From Finegoldia magna (GTDB lineage Bacteria; Bacillota; Clostridia; Tissierellales; Peptoniphilaceae), in the NCBI RefSeq assembly GCF_003182075.1, contig NZ_QGTH01000001.1, positions 62,001 through 126,000 of the forward strand: a stretch of 64,000 nucleotides of DNA, in the 5' to 3' direction. The position numbers were made by a program, and so were the translations under genes. Positions 51,689 to 60,661 of the stretch are shown one piece after another (position 1 is the first letter of the stretch; every line of letters begins with the position of its first letter). A model generated the notes under the pieces. It did no database searches, was not told the DNA's origin, and was given only the letters and a program-made list of their open reading frames with translations.

Positions 51689-52763
51689 ATTAGTTAAGTT
51701 AACCGTGTGGGGAGAATCGCACGGCTCAATGATAGGTGGCGTGATTGATGGAATAGATCCAGGAATAAAAATCGATCACGAAAAATTGAGAGCACATATG
51801 AAAAGAAGATCTCCTGGAAAATCCAACACGACACTTAGAAAAGAATCAGATGAAGTTGAGTTCGTATCGGGGATTGTGAACGATACAACAACGGGGGCTC
51901 CACTATCTTTTATTATAAAAAACTCGGATCATCACTCAAAAGATTATTCAAATATTTACAATACTCCAAGGCCATCGCATGCAGACTATCCAGCAACTGT
52001 TAGATACAATGGTTTCAACGATATCAATGGAAGTGGACATTTTTCTGGAAGATTGACTGCAGTCATTAATGTGGCAGGATTTATCGCACAAGAAATATTA
52101 AAGGAATACGACATATATGTGTTCAGCCATTTGTATTCACTGGGAGATATTGTAGATGAACGATTTGATGATTTAAAGTTTACAGACTACAGTTATTTGA
52201 AGAATAGGAAAATCGAAGTAATAAACGATGAAATAATTGATAAAATATATGACAAAATAGAAGAGTTGAGAGATAGAAAAGATTCCGTTGGATCAAGTGT
52301 CGAAACTGTTGTGTATAATTTGAGATCGGGAGTTGGAGATACGCTTTTTGATTCGATTGAATCTAGATTGTCACAAAGCTATTTTGGAATTGGAGCAGTA
52401 AAATCGGTTGAATTTGGTTTGGGAAAATCATTCGACAAATCAAATGCATCTGTTGTGAATGACTGCTATTATATAGAAAACGAACAAATCAAAACAAAAA
52501 CGAATTATAACGGTGGAATACTGGGAGGAATTTCGACGGGAATGCCGATAATTTCCTCGGTTACATTCAAACCACCAGCATCGATTGGAATAACACAAGA
52601 TACAGTTGATTTGAGAAGTAGAACGAATACTACGTTGACTGTTGAAGGAAGACACGACCCAAGCATTGGAATCAGAGCCGTAAGCGTTATGGAATCTATT
52701 ACGGCATTTGTGATTTACGATTTGTTAAAGGAGTACGGATGGAAAAATTTAGGAAAGAAATAG
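51672..52763 (+). CDS. aroC: Chorismate synthase
   Basis: Last step to chorismate, needing reduced FMN. Landmarks are WGESHGSMIGGVIDGIDPG, MKRRSPGKSNTTLRKESDEVEFVSGI, the SHADYPATVRYNG and SGHFSGRLTAVI segments, and GGILGGISTGMPI and EGRHDPSIGIRAVSVMESI. The length of 363 matches the bacterial enzyme. It overlaps aroA at its start and the chorismate mutase gene at its end. Confidence 0.96.
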   Translation: MSSIGKLVKLTVWGESHGSMIGGVIDGIDPGIKIDHEKLRAHMKRRSPGKSNTTLRKESDEVEFVSGIVNDTTTGAPLSFIIKNSDHHSKDYSNIYNTPRPSHADYPATVRYNGFNDINGSGHFSGRLTAVINVAGFIAQEILKEYDIYVFSHLYSLGDIVDERFDDLKFTDYSYLKNRKIEVINDEIIDKIYDKIEELRDRKDSVGSSVETVVYNLRSGVGDTLFDSIESRLSQSYFGIGAVKSVEFGLGKSFDKSNASVVNDCYYIENEQIKTKTNYNGGILGGISTGMPIISSVTFKPPASIGITQDTVDLRSRTNTTLTVEGRHDPSIGIRAVSVMESITAFVIYDLLKEYGWKNLGKK

Positions 52764-52990
52764 ATAAAATTGATTCTGAAATCGCCAGATTATTAGAGAA
52801 AAGATTTGAGATTTGTTCTGAAATTGGCGATTTTAAAACAAAGAATAATATTGAAACAGAAGACAAATCGAGAGAAAAGGAAATTTTTGAAAAAATAGAA
52901 CGAACAAATTTAAAATACCGCGACAATATAAAGGAAGTTGAATCCAAAATTTTACTAGAATCAAAAAAAATTCAGGATAATTTGAAATGA
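52739..52990 (+). CDS. Chorismate mutase, stand-alone AroQ-type domain
   Basis: An 83-residue all-helical protein: MEKFRKEIDKIDSEIARLLEKR, then EICSEIGDFKTKNN, the conserved R-x-D...LLxxR...K pattern of AroQ-class mutases, and a C-terminal helix. It turns chorismate into prephenate, the step towards phenylalanine and tyrosine. It is not fused to prephenate dehydratase or to DAHP synthase. The start follows AAGGAGT and overlaps aroC by 25 bases. Confidence 0.85.
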   Translation: MEKFRKEIDKIDSEIARLLEKRFEICSEIGDFKTKNNIETEDKSREKEIFEKIERTNLKYRDNIKEVESKILLESKKIQDNLK

Positions 52991-54198
52991 AATACGGATT
53001 ATTAGGAAAATCTTTAAAGCATAGCTATTCCAAAGAAATTCACGAACTATTAGGATACTACAAATACGAATATTTTGAAGAAGATGATTTGGATAAATTT
53101 TTCAAAAGAAAGAATATCAATGGAATCAATGTAACTATTCCGTACAAGGAAGACGTCATAAAATACTTGGACGAAATGAGTGAAGACGCGAAGAAAATCG
53201 GATGCGTAAATACGATTAAATTTTCTGATACTATCAAAGGATATAACACCGACATCGACGGAATGGAGTATATGATTAGTCGAATTGTCGATTTGAAAGG
53301 AAAAGAAGTTGTGATTTTAGGTGATGGTGCAACTAGCAAAACAGCCGTAGAGTGTGTGAAAAGACTTCAGGCAAGAACTATTAAAGTGATTTCACGAAAA
53401 GGTGAGCATAAGTTTGAAGATGTAGATTATTACAAAAACTGCGACGTTCTAATCAACGCAACTCCAGTGGGAATGTATCCGGACAATTTGAAATCAGTTA
53501 TAAAATTGGGGAAGATCAGACCAGAAGCTGTGTTCGATGTGATTTATAATCCGAATAAAACTTCCCTTTTAATGGATTGCGATAGACTTAAAATTCCTAA
53601 CGACAATGGTTTGCGAATGCTGGTGTATCAAGCTGTCAAAGCGTGTGAGATTTTTACTTCTAAAAAAATAGACGATGATGTTGTAGAAAATATCGTACAG
53701 AAAATTAGAACGAAAAATATGAATATTGCACTAGTTGGAATGCCTGGAAGTGGTAAAAGTACAGTTGCTAAAATTATCGCAAAAAACACTGACAAGAAAC
53801 TTGTGGATATCGACAAAATCATCACGCAAAGATACGGAAATATTAATGATATATTTGCAGTACAAGGCGAAAAATATTTCAGAAAAATAGAGTCTAAAGT
53901 TTTGGAGGAATTTTCGAAAGAAAAGAACTTGGTTATCGCAACTGGTGGAGGAGCTGTAACTGTGAAGAAGAATTTTTATTATCTTCATCAAAACTCAGTT
54001 GTTTATTGGATTGACAGACCGAACAGTAAATTATCTAGAAAAAACAGGCCGATTTACAAAACAAATACAATGCGTGAGATAAGAAAGAACAGAAATTATT
54101 TGTATCGAAGATTCAGCGACAAGTATTTCAACAATTACAACGCAAAAACAACTGCCAAATTAATCGTGGAGGATTTCAATGAAACTATATATTATTAA
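52987..54198 (+). CDS. aroEK: Shikimate dehydrogenase - shikimate kinase fusion
   Basis: A 403-residue bifunctional protein. Residues 1-240 are AroE: GLLGKSLKHSYS, NVTIPYKEDV with the catalytic Lys, NTDIDGMEY, and the NADP-binding GDGATSKTAVE. Residues 243-403 are AroK: P-loop GMPGSGKST, VDID for magnesium and shikimate, QGEKYFRKIE, TGGGAVT and the lid RKNRPIY. It catalyses steps four and five, passing shikimate from one site to the other. There is no stop or start between the halves, so the fusion is real. The ATG overlaps the mutase stop (AAATGA). Confidence 0.95.
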   Translation: MKYGLLGKSLKHSYSKEIHELLGYYKYEYFEEDDLDKFFKRKNINGINVTIPYKEDVIKYLDEMSEDAKKIGCVNTIKFSDTIKGYNTDIDGMEYMISRIVDLKGKEVVILGDGATSKTAVECVKRLQARTIKVISRKGEHKFEDVDYYKNCDVLINATPVGMYPDNLKSVIKLGKIRPEAVFDVIYNPNKTSLLMDCDRLKIPNDNGLRMLVYQAVKACEIFTSKKIDDDVVENIVQKIRTKNMNIALVGMPGSGKSTVAKIIAKNTDKKLVDIDKIITQRYGNINDIFAVQGEKYFRKIESKVLEEFSKEKNLVIATGGGAVTVKKNFYYLHQNSVVYWIDRPNSKLSRKNRPIYKTNTMREIRKNRNYLYRRFSDKYFNNYNAKTTAKLIVEDFNETIYY

Positions 54199-54607
54199 TG
54201 GACCGAATTTAAATATGCTTGGCATAAGAGAGCCTGAAATTTATGGTAAGCTGACATTACAAGACATTGAATCCAAGATAAACTTATACTGTGCAAAAAA
54301 TCAAATAGATGTAGAGTTTTATCAATCGAATCACGAAGGAGAAATCGTAGATATTATTCAAAGTGCTTACAAAAAAGCAGACGGAATAATCATCAATCCT
54401 GCAGCATACACGCATACTTCTGTTGCGATTTTGGATGCATTGAAAGCTGTAGATGTAGACACAGTTGAGGTGCATCTATCAGATGTAGATGAAAGAGAGG
54501 ATTTCAGAAAACTTTCTTATGTATCACTTTTTGCAAAAAAAGTTATCAAAGGAAAAGGAGCAGATGGATATATCGAGGCTATCGATTTTTTCTTAAATAG
54601 AATATAA
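54179..54607 (+). CDS. aroQ: 3-dehydroquinate dehydratase, type II
   Basis: Third step of the pathway. A 142-residue type II enzyme with the sequence order INGPNLNMLGIREPEIYG (flexible lid with the catalytic Tyr), QSNHEGEIVD, INPAAYTHTSVAILDAL and EVHLSDVDEREDFR. It belongs to a different fold from the AroD type. It is the last gene of the aro operon and overlaps the end of aroEK. I see no obvious terminator before nrdB. Confidence 0.95.
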   Translation: MKLYIINGPNLNMLGIREPEIYGKLTLQDIESKINLYCAKNQIDVEFYQSNHEGEIVDIIQSAYKKADGIIINPAAYTHTSVAILDALKAVDVDTVEVHLSDVDEREDFRKLSYVSLFAKKVIKGKGADGYIEAIDFFLNRI

Positions 54608-54635
54608 TATAGGTATAAAAAATCAAGGAGGAGCA

Positions 54636-55679
54636 ATGGACGAATTACAAAAACGTGGTTTATTTAATGAACACGGAGATATTGAATTATCAAAGAGAAA
54701 AATAATTAATGGCAATACTACTAATTTGAACGATTTTAATAACATAAAATACTCTTGGACAAGTGAATGGTACAGACAAGCTATGAATAATTTCTGGATT
54801 CCAGAAGAAATCAACTTGAATCAAGATATCAAAGATTACAGAAATTTATCGGAAGACGAAAAGATTGCTTACGACAAGATTTTATCGTTTTTGATTTACC
54901 TGGATAGTTTACAAACTGCACAACTTCCAAATTTGGAAGCATACATCACTGCTAATGAAATAAACTTGTGCTTATCCATTCAAGCATTCCAAGAATCTAT
55001 TCACTCACAATCTTACAGTTATATATTGGATACGATTTGTTCTCCAGAAGAAAGAACAGATATTTTATACCAATGGAAAGATGATGAGTTTTTGTTAGAA
55101 AGAAATAGATTTATTGGAGATCAATACAACGACTTTTTTGAAGAAAAGAGCGAACGAAACTTCATGAAAGCTCTCATCGCAAATTATATCTTGGAAGGAA
55201 TTTATTTCTATTCTGGATTTATGTTCTTCTATAATTTGGGAAGAATGGGCAAAATGCCGGGAACTGTACAAGAAATCAGATACATCAACAGAGATGAAAA
55301 CACTCACTTGTGGTTGTTCAGATCGATGATTTTAGATTTGAAAAAAGAACGTCCAGAATTATTTACTGAAGAAAAAAATGCCCAATACAAAGAAATGATA
55401 AAACAAGGTTCAGAAGCTGAAATTGAATGGGCAAAATACGTTATCGGTGAAAAAATCCAAGGGTTGTCTATCAAAATGGTTGAAGATTACATCAAATACT
55501 TGGGTAATTTGAGATCAACAGGACTTGGTTTTGGAGTTATCTATCCAGGTTATGAGAGAGAAATCCCTTCAATGAAATGGGTAAGCGAATATTCTGACCC
55601 AAATAAAATCAAGACAGATTTCTTCGAAGCAAAACCATCAGCTTATTCTAAGTCAGCGATAATAGAAGACGATTTATAA
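54636..55679 (+). CDS. nrdB: Ribonucleotide reductase, small (beta) subunit
   Basis: A 347-residue class I beta subunit. The di-metal ligands appear as D90 (IYLDSLQ), E120 and H123 (QESIHSQSY), the Glu of YILEGIYF, and E/H of RDENTHLW. Y127 takes the place of the radical tyrosine, seven residues after E120 as in E. coli (E115/Y122). The enzyme needs a large subunit, whose gene is not in this window. A strong AAGGAGGAG precedes the ATG. In an anaerobe that probably also has an anaerobic reductase, it may serve under low oxygen. Confidence 0.93.
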   Translation: MDELQKRGLFNEHGDIELSKRKIINGNTTNLNDFNNIKYSWTSEWYRQAMNNFWIPEEINLNQDIKDYRNLSEDEKIAYDKILSFLIYLDSLQTAQLPNLEAYITANEINLCLSIQAFQESIHSQSYSYILDTICSPEERTDILYQWKDDEFLLERNRFIGDQYNDFFEEKSERNFMKALIANYILEGIYFYSGFMFFYNLGRMGKMPGTVQEIRYINRDENTHLWLFRSMILDLKKERPELFTEEKNAQYKEMIKQGSEAEIEWAKYVIGEKIQGLSIKMVEDYIKYLGNLRSTGLGFGVIYPGYEREIPSMKWVSEYSDPNKIKTDFFEAKPSAYSKSAIIEDDL

Positions 55680-55686
55680 AATATAC

Positions 55687-55713
55687 CCGGCATTTTTATA
55701 CAGGAAATGCCGG
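55687..55713 (+). terminator. Hairpin, possible weak terminator after nrdB
   Basis: CCGGCATTT and AAATGCCGG form a nine-base stem around TTATACAGG. Only ATTATTTAATTT follows, so termination may be partial. Confidence 0.5.
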
Positions 55714-55731
55714 ATTATTTAATTTAAGCAT

Positions 55732-57039
55732 ATGAAAATACAATTAGAAGACAAAAGATATCAAAAAGAGTGCATAGATATTTTTACGATATTTGATTCC
55801 AAACAAAATCTAGAATTTGGTAAAAGTGATTTTGTCGTAGGAAAAGATTATGTGAGAAAAGAGAAAACTTATCCATTTACTACAAGATTAGAATTAAAAA
55901 GAATACTATACACCATATTTTCAAGAAGATACAATTATACAAATGATTGGGGAATATTAACTGGAACGAAACCCTCTAAGATTTTGAAAAATCATACAGA
56001 CGAAGAATTAAAACAAATGTATTTGATTAATGATGAGAATTTGAAATTACTTAGAGACATCGACGAAGTTCAGTCTAGCTTAGATTTTGATGAGAAAAAC
56101 TACAACATTTACATCAATATTCCGTTTTGCCCAAGCAGATGCGATTATTGTTCCTTTCCTACTATTGTTTACAAAAACAACGACAGAAGAGAAGAATACT
56201 TGAGGTATCTATTAAAAGAAATAACCGAAGTCTCAAAAAACATAGACAAAAACATAATTAAAACAATTTATGTTGGAGGTGGAACTCCGACTAGTTTAGA
56301 CTACACAATGCTTGAGAAATTATTGAAAGTTATTGAAAACTGTTTTGTTTCAGAAAACTTGGTTGAATACACATTTGAAGCTGGACGAGAAGATAGCTTG
56401 GACTTTGATAAGCTAAAATTGTTAAAAAAGTACAACGTGACAAGAATTAGCTTGAACCCACAAACTTTTAACGAAAAAGCACTGAAAGCTATGGGAAGGA
56501 TTCAAAATAATGAGAACTTGCTTGATTTGTACACTAAAGCTAAAGACTTGGGATTTGTGATAAATATGGATTTTATACTTGGATTATTGTACGATGATGT
56601 GAACAATACAGAAAAAAACCTCGAAATTCTAAGACAGCTACAACCTGATAATATAACTTTTCACACACTGTCGATAAAAAATGGAAGTAAGTACTCACAA
56701 CAATACGACAAGGGAAATTTTAAAGAAAATATTGCTGAGAAACAAATGCAATTGATAAAAAAATGGACATTTCAAAATAATTACCGTCCGTATTATTTAT
56801 ATCGTCAGAAAAATATTCTGAATAATATGGAAAATATCGGATATTGCAGAGATATTCCTTCCAGATACAATATCGTAATCAATGAAGAATTAGAAAGCAT
56901 AATAGGATTTGGAATGACTGCTAATTCTAAAATCATAAAAGATGATATAATAAAATACACAAACTACAAAAATTTAAGAGATTATTCAGAAAAATTAGAC
57001 GAAATAATAAAAAGAAAGGTGGAAATCATCAATGGGTGA
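55732..57039 (+). CDS. hemZ: HemZ-type coproporphyrinogen III dehydrogenase-like radical SAM protein
   Basis: A 435-residue radical SAM protein. An N-terminal domain of about 120 residues includes NDWGILTGTKPSKI. The SAM cluster motif is FCPSRCDYCSFP (CxxxCxxC), followed by YVGGGTPTSL and a C-terminal HemN-like domain (ESIIGFGMTANSKI). HemZ-type proteins oxidise coproporphyrinogen III or act as heme chaperones. No other heme genes are nearby. The ATG lacks a strong ribosome-binding site, and it overlaps the next gene by eight bases. Confidence 0.85.
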   Translation: MKIQLEDKRYQKECIDIFTIFDSKQNLEFGKSDFVVGKDYVRKEKTYPFTTRLELKRILYTIFSRRYNYTNDWGILTGTKPSKILKNHTDEELKQMYLINDENLKLLRDIDEVQSSLDFDEKNYNIYINIPFCPSRCDYCSFPTIVYKNNDRREEYLRYLLKEITEVSKNIDKNIIKTIYVGGGTPTSLDYTMLEKLLKVIENCFVSENLVEYTFEAGREDSLDFDKLKLLKKYNVTRISLNPQTFNEKALKAMGRIQNNENLLDLYTKAKDLGFVINMDFILGLLYDDVNNTEKNLEILRQLQPDNITFHTLSIKNGSKYSQQYDKGNFKENIAEKQMQLIKKWTFQNNYRPYYLYRQKNILNNMENIGYCRDIPSRYNIVINEELESIIGFGMTANSKIIKDDIIKYTNYKNLRDYSEKLDEIIKRKVEIING

Positions 57040-57412
57040 ACTAAAGAAAAGAGAAGAATTCAAGTCGGATAAAAGTAGAGTTTTCCAAACGATAAAAGAT
57101 AGATTGTTAGACAATTCAAAACCAACAGGAGTTGAAAATCAGTACGTAATAGATAACTTGGGAGTTACAATGACCTACACTATAAAAGAAATCGTTGAAA
57201 ACGAAAAAATGTACATCGATTTAAACTCCAAAAGCATAGATGGATATTTGAATTTTGATTTTGGAGATACAAATTCAGGAAGTTTTGTGGATGTTGATAT
57301 GAAACTTCACAACAAATCATTATTCGGCGGATTGATGAATTTCGTAATGGATGTGGAAAAACTAGAGAATAAATTAGTGTATGAATTGAAAAAGGAATTG
57401 GGTGAATTGTAG
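57032..57412 (+). CDS. Small soluble protein of unknown function
   Basis: A 126-residue protein that starts inside hemZ with AAAGGTGG as ribosome-binding site. A segment of alternating strands (NQYVIDNLGVTMTYTIKEIV, KMYIDLNSKSIDGYLNFDFGD) and a final helix (NKLVYELKKELGEL) suggest a small lipid-binding-like (SRPBCC) fold. That is a guess from pattern only. No catalytic motif is visible. Coupling to hemZ suggests a related role. Confidence 0.6.
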   Translation: MGELKKREEFKSDKSRVFQTIKDRLLDNSKPTGVENQYVIDNLGVTMTYTIKEIVENEKMYIDLNSKSIDGYLNFDFGDTNSGSFVDVDMKLHNKSLFGGLMNFVMDVEKLENKLVYELKKELGEL

Positions 57413-57739
57413 AACATCAATGTTTTTAATTGAATAATATATGACATAGTCCTCATGATTGTAATTCAAAATTTCTTGTTTTGGATAACTTTCATGGGGA
57501 TTTTTTCGTTTTATAATGACAATTTATTCTAAATCTAGTCAAAAGTACTTCAAATATTACAAAAATGTAATATTTTAGACTGTTGTACTCAATTAACAAA
57601 TGAAATTAAAATTTTCTGTAACCTTTTTGTAACCCTTAATTTTCAAGCATTTAACAATTTTAAAATTTGAGCGAATAGATACAAAGAGTTCTAATGAAAA
57701 CAAATATCGTTTAAATGGGCAAAAATATGTTCCTTTTTC
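57413..57739. other. AT-rich intergenic region
   Basis: About 330 bases without a credible gene. A long-loop inverted repeat (TCCTCATG at 57454-57461 with CATGGGGA near 57493, then TTTTTT) could end transcription of the previous gene. A pair of TGTAACC repeats lies near 57620. I see nothing else. Confidence 0.5.
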
Positions 57740-57768
57740 TTGAATTATTTTTCTCGGTTTAATAAAAT
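57740..57768 (+). promoter_or_regulatory. Promoter for the 3D-domain protein gene
   Basis: TTGAAT and TAAAAT are 17 bases apart. A small CTCGG/CCGAG inverted repeat overlaps the spacer and -10. Confidence 0.5.
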
Positions 57769-57824
57769 AGCCGAGTAGTAAAAATTAAACACAAAAAAAT
57801 CTAAAAAAGAAAGAGGAGATACAA

Positions 57825-58781
57825 ATGAATTTTAGAAAGTTAATTTTAAATTCTTCGGTTGTCATCATGACAAGTTTATTAGCATTTGTACCATCAAATT
57901 CACAAGCAAAAGATTTAAATAATGTTAAAGTAGAACAAAAATCAAGTGAAAATATACAATCAAAAAAATATTGGATAAATGATGATACAGATTTGTTTAA
58001 GGAAAAAAATGAACATAGTAAAATAATCGAAGGATTGGAACAAGGTGACAATGTAAAAGTTAAAAAAATCGGAGAAGTTTTTGCGAAAGTAAATTTCACA
58101 AAAGATGACAAAAAATTCGTAGGTTTTATTTATAAATCATATTTGTCAGAAAAAGAAGTTAAACCAGATCCAAACAAATTTGAAGGATGGGTTAACGAAG
58201 AAACTAAAGTTTTCGATTCAAAAGAAAAAGAAGCAAAAGAATTGGGAGTAATCGACAAAGACTCTGAAATCAAAGGTCATATCGATGAAGATAATTTGAG
58301 AATTACTTATTTCGGAAGAACTGCTTATATTGTTGCAAAGAATACAACAAAGGAGTCTCCAGCAGATAGAGACAAAAGATTAGCAAAAGAAAGAAAAATC
58401 CAAGCTCAAAAACTTGCAGAAAAAAGAAAAAAAGAACAAGAAGAAAGAGCTAAGAAGGAAAAACAACAAGCACAATCAGCTCCTCAAAATGTTTCAGGAA
58501 GAACTATCACAATGAGATCTACTGCTTATACTTCAGATCCTGCAGAAAATGGTGGATATTCTACAACTGCAATGGGAACGGCAATTAGATATGGTGTGGC
58601 AGCTGTGGATCCTAGAGTTATTCCATTAGGAACTAGATTGTACATTGAAGGTTATGGATACGCTAGAGCAGAAGATACTGGTGGAGCTATTAAAGGGAAT
58701 AGAATCGACTTAGTATTTGGTTCAAAATCTCAAAGCAACAATTGGGGAAGAAGAACTGTTAGAGTTACAATTTTAAATTAA
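57825..58781 (+). CDS. Secreted SH3 / 3D-domain cell-wall protein
   Basis: A 318-residue protein with a signal peptide (residues 1 to about 28, ending NSQA). Two SH3-like segments follow, at about 45-105 and 110-165. A Lys/Glu/Arg-rich coiled stretch covers about 175-215. The last ~85 residues are a 3D domain with three conserved aspartates (AAVDPRVIPLG, RAEDTGGAI, NRIDLVFG). 3D domains are lytic-transglycosylase-like and occur in wall-remodelling and resuscitation-type proteins such as YocH. It probably cleaves or binds peptidoglycan outside the cell. It is transcribed alone. Confidence 0.9.
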   Translation: MNFRKLILNSSVVIMTSLLAFVPSNSQAKDLNNVKVEQKSSENIQSKKYWINDDTDLFKEKNEHSKIIEGLEQGDNVKVKKIGEVFAKVNFTKDDKKFVGFIYKSYLSEKEVKPDPNKFEGWVNEETKVFDSKEKEAKELGVIDKDSEIKGHIDEDNLRITYFGRTAYIVAKNTTKESPADRDKRLAKERKIQAQKLAEKRKKEQEERAKKEKQQAQSAPQNVSGRTITMRSTAYTSDPAENGGYSTTAMGTAIRYGVAAVDPRVIPLGTRLYIEGYGYARAEDTGGAIKGNRIDLVFGSKSQSNNWGRRTVRVTILN

Positions 58782-58808
58782 TTAAATATTATTACTACGA
58801 TTAATGAA

Positions 58809-58833
58809 GGCGATGAATTTCATCGTCTTTTTT
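58809..58833 (+). terminator. Rho-independent terminator
   Basis: GGCGATGA pairs with TCATCGTC (one G-T pair) around ATT, followed by six or seven T. Confidence 0.85.
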
Positions 58834-58835
58834 GA

Positions 58836-58863
58836 TTGACAAATACATAAGATATGATATAAT
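58836..58863 (+). promoter_or_regulatory. Strong promoter for carD and downstream genes
   Basis: TTGACA lies 16 bases from TATAAT, a perfect match to both elements, starting three bases after the previous terminator. The -10 also has TG two bases before it (TGATATAAT). Confidence 0.82.
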
Positions 58864-58924
58864 AAAAAGTTTTGTTATTGAATTAAGTTTGTGATTAAGC
58901 TATAATATATAGTGAGGTGATAGT

Positions 58925-59407
58925 ATGTTTAAAATAGGCGATAAGATTGTTTATCCTATGCACGGTGCAGGCATAATTACCGAAGTACAAAATAAAGAGG
59001 TCTTGGGAGTTAAAAAAGATTATTATATTTTGAAAATGCCAATGGGGGAAATGAAAATCTCGATACCTGTAGATAAGATAAATGATATGGGAATAAGATT
59101 TGTTGCAGAAGAAGAAACTATTCATTCTTTAAGAGATATTTTAAAGAATAGCGAAGTTGATTTTCCTTCAAATTGGAATAAAAGGTACAAAGAAAATCTC
59201 GAAAAATTGAGAACGGGAGATATAAAAGAAACTGCTATTGTGTATAAGGGTTTGTATGAACTAGATTATTCAAAAGGCCTATCCATGATTGAAAAGAAAG
59301 TACTTAATACCTCCAGAAAAATGCTTATTAGCGAAATAGCAAGTGGTTTGAATATTAAACCATCAGAAGCTGAAAGTATGGTGAACGAATTAATCGATTT
59401 AGATTAA
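58925..59407 (+). CDS. CarD-family transcription regulator
   Basis: A 160-residue CarD/CdnL-like protein. The N-terminal Tudor-like domain (KIGDKIVYPMHGAGIITEVQNKEVLG...YYILKMPMGEMKISIPVDKI) contacts the RNA polymerase beta subunit. The C-terminal helical part (LEKLRTGDIKETAIVYKGLYELDYSKGLSMIEKKVLNTSRKMLISEIA) binds promoter DNA. Such proteins stabilise open promoter complexes, notably at rRNA promoters. It is the first gene behind a consensus promoter, and the PIN-TRAM gene follows after 24 bases. Confidence 0.93.
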   Translation: MFKIGDKIVYPMHGAGIITEVQNKEVLGVKKDYYILKMPMGEMKISIPVDKINDMGIRFVAEEETIHSLRDILKNSEVDFPSNWNKRYKENLEKLRTGDIKETAIVYKGLYELDYSKGLSMIEKKVLNTSRKMLISEIASGLNIKPSEAESMVNELIDLD

Positions 59408-59431
59408 AATATTTGTGAAAGGAGAAATATT

Positions 59432-60535
59432 TTGTTCAGACGAGGGATGTCAATACTGATATCTATCATCGGGGCTATTTTAGGAATTATATTTACTAAT
59501 GTTATTTTCAGTAATTTTATTGAAAAATCAACTAGTGTTATTATTAAGATAGTCGCTATGATTGTAGCGGCAGTCGTATTTGGATTTATATTTTATGCTT
59601 TGGCTCCGAAATTCATATCAGTAGAATTAAAATTGATAGAATCTATTGAAGATTCTCTTAAAAAGTTCTCTCTGGTCGATATTGTTATAGGGACAATTGG
59701 TCTTGTGGTAGGGCTTATACTAGCATTTTTGATATCGCAACCATTGTTAAAATTAAATATTCCAGGGATAGGAACTGTATTGACTGTTATTTTTGAGATA
59801 GTGTTCTATATTGGAATGGGGTTTTTGGGTACAAAGCTTGCTCTTAATTATCATGATGATTTTCTCGCATTTTTCGATAGAATCAAAACTAAAGAAAAAT
59901 CAAATCTCAAATTTTCAAGCAAAGATAGCAAAGTTAGACCTAAAATCGTAGACACTTCTACTATTATTGACGGTAGGATTATAGATATATTGAAGACGGG
60001 ATTTTTGGAAGGAAATTTAATAATTCCAATATTTGTCATCGAAGAACTTCAACATATCGCAGATTCGGATAATTATTTGAGAAGGCAAAAAGGAAGACGT
60101 GGATTGGATATTTTAAAAACTATGCAAACTGAGTACAAGGACAAGGTTAAAGTGGTTGACAAGAGATATCCTAATATTGACAAAGTCGATTCAATGCTTG
60201 TGAAAATGTCAGAAGAATTGAATGCAAATTTACTTACGAACGATTATAATTTGAATAAGGTCGCAGACTTGCAGGAAGTTTTCGTGTTCAACATAAATGA
60301 TTTGGCAAATGCTATGAGACCTGTTTTTGTAGCAGGTGAGCCGATTAATGTGTCAATCATCAAAGAAGGACGTGAAAATAATCAAGGTATAGGCTACTTA
60401 GACGATGGTACCATGATTGTAGTTGAAGATGGCAAAAAATATTTGGGACAAGTTATTGAATGTACTGTTACAAGTGTTCTTCAAACTTCTGCAGGAAAAA
60501 TGATTTTTGCAAAGAAATCTGAGGGAAAAGATTAG
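59432..60535 (+). CDS. PIN-TRAM domain membrane protein (YacL type)
   Basis: A 367-residue protein with four N-terminal membrane helices (residues 1-145). A PIN nuclease domain follows, with its acidic residues in DTSTIIDGRI (first Asp), VIEELQHIADS and LTNDYNL. A C-terminal TRAM domain (KEGRENNQGIGYLDDGTMIVVEDGKKYLGQ) binds RNA. It corresponds to B. subtilis YacL, found next to ispD and ispF there too. The start is TTG with GGAG upstream. It is probably an RNase or RNA-binding factor at the membrane. Confidence 0.93.
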   Translation: MFRRGMSILISIIGAILGIIFTNVIFSNFIEKSTSVIIKIVAMIVAAVVFGFIFYALAPKFISVELKLIESIEDSLKKFSLVDIVIGTIGLVVGLILAFLISQPLLKLNIPGIGTVLTVIFEIVFYIGMGFLGTKLALNYHDDFLAFFDRIKTKEKSNLKFSSKDSKVRPKIVDTSTIIDGRIIDILKTGFLEGNLIIPIFVIEELQHIADSDNYLRRQKGRRGLDILKTMQTEYKDKVKVVDKRYPNIDKVDSMLVKMSEELNANLLTNDYNLNKVADLQEVFVFNINDLANAMRPVFVAGEPINVSIIKEGRENNQGIGYLDDGTMIVVEDGKKYLGQVIECTVTSVLQTSAGKMIFAKKSEGKD

Positions 60536-60570
60536 TAGTTATAATATTTTATTTATTATTTGAACTTATT

Positions 60571-60600
60571 AGAGAACTATTTGTGTAGTTCTCTTTTTTA
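60571..60600 (+). terminator. Rho-independent terminator
   Basis: AGAGAACTA and TAGTTCTCT form a nine-base stem followed by T residues, ending the carD unit. Confidence 0.85.
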
Positions 60601-60661
60601 TTGCAATGGCAAATCTTTTTAATTAAATTGATTTTTTGATATAATAATAATGAGGTGTTAT

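Noticed and set aside
57454..57506. Strong terminator with stem TCCTCATG / CATGGGGA
   Set aside because: The loop is about 30 bases long and the stem short; kept only as a weak possibility in the intergenic entry.
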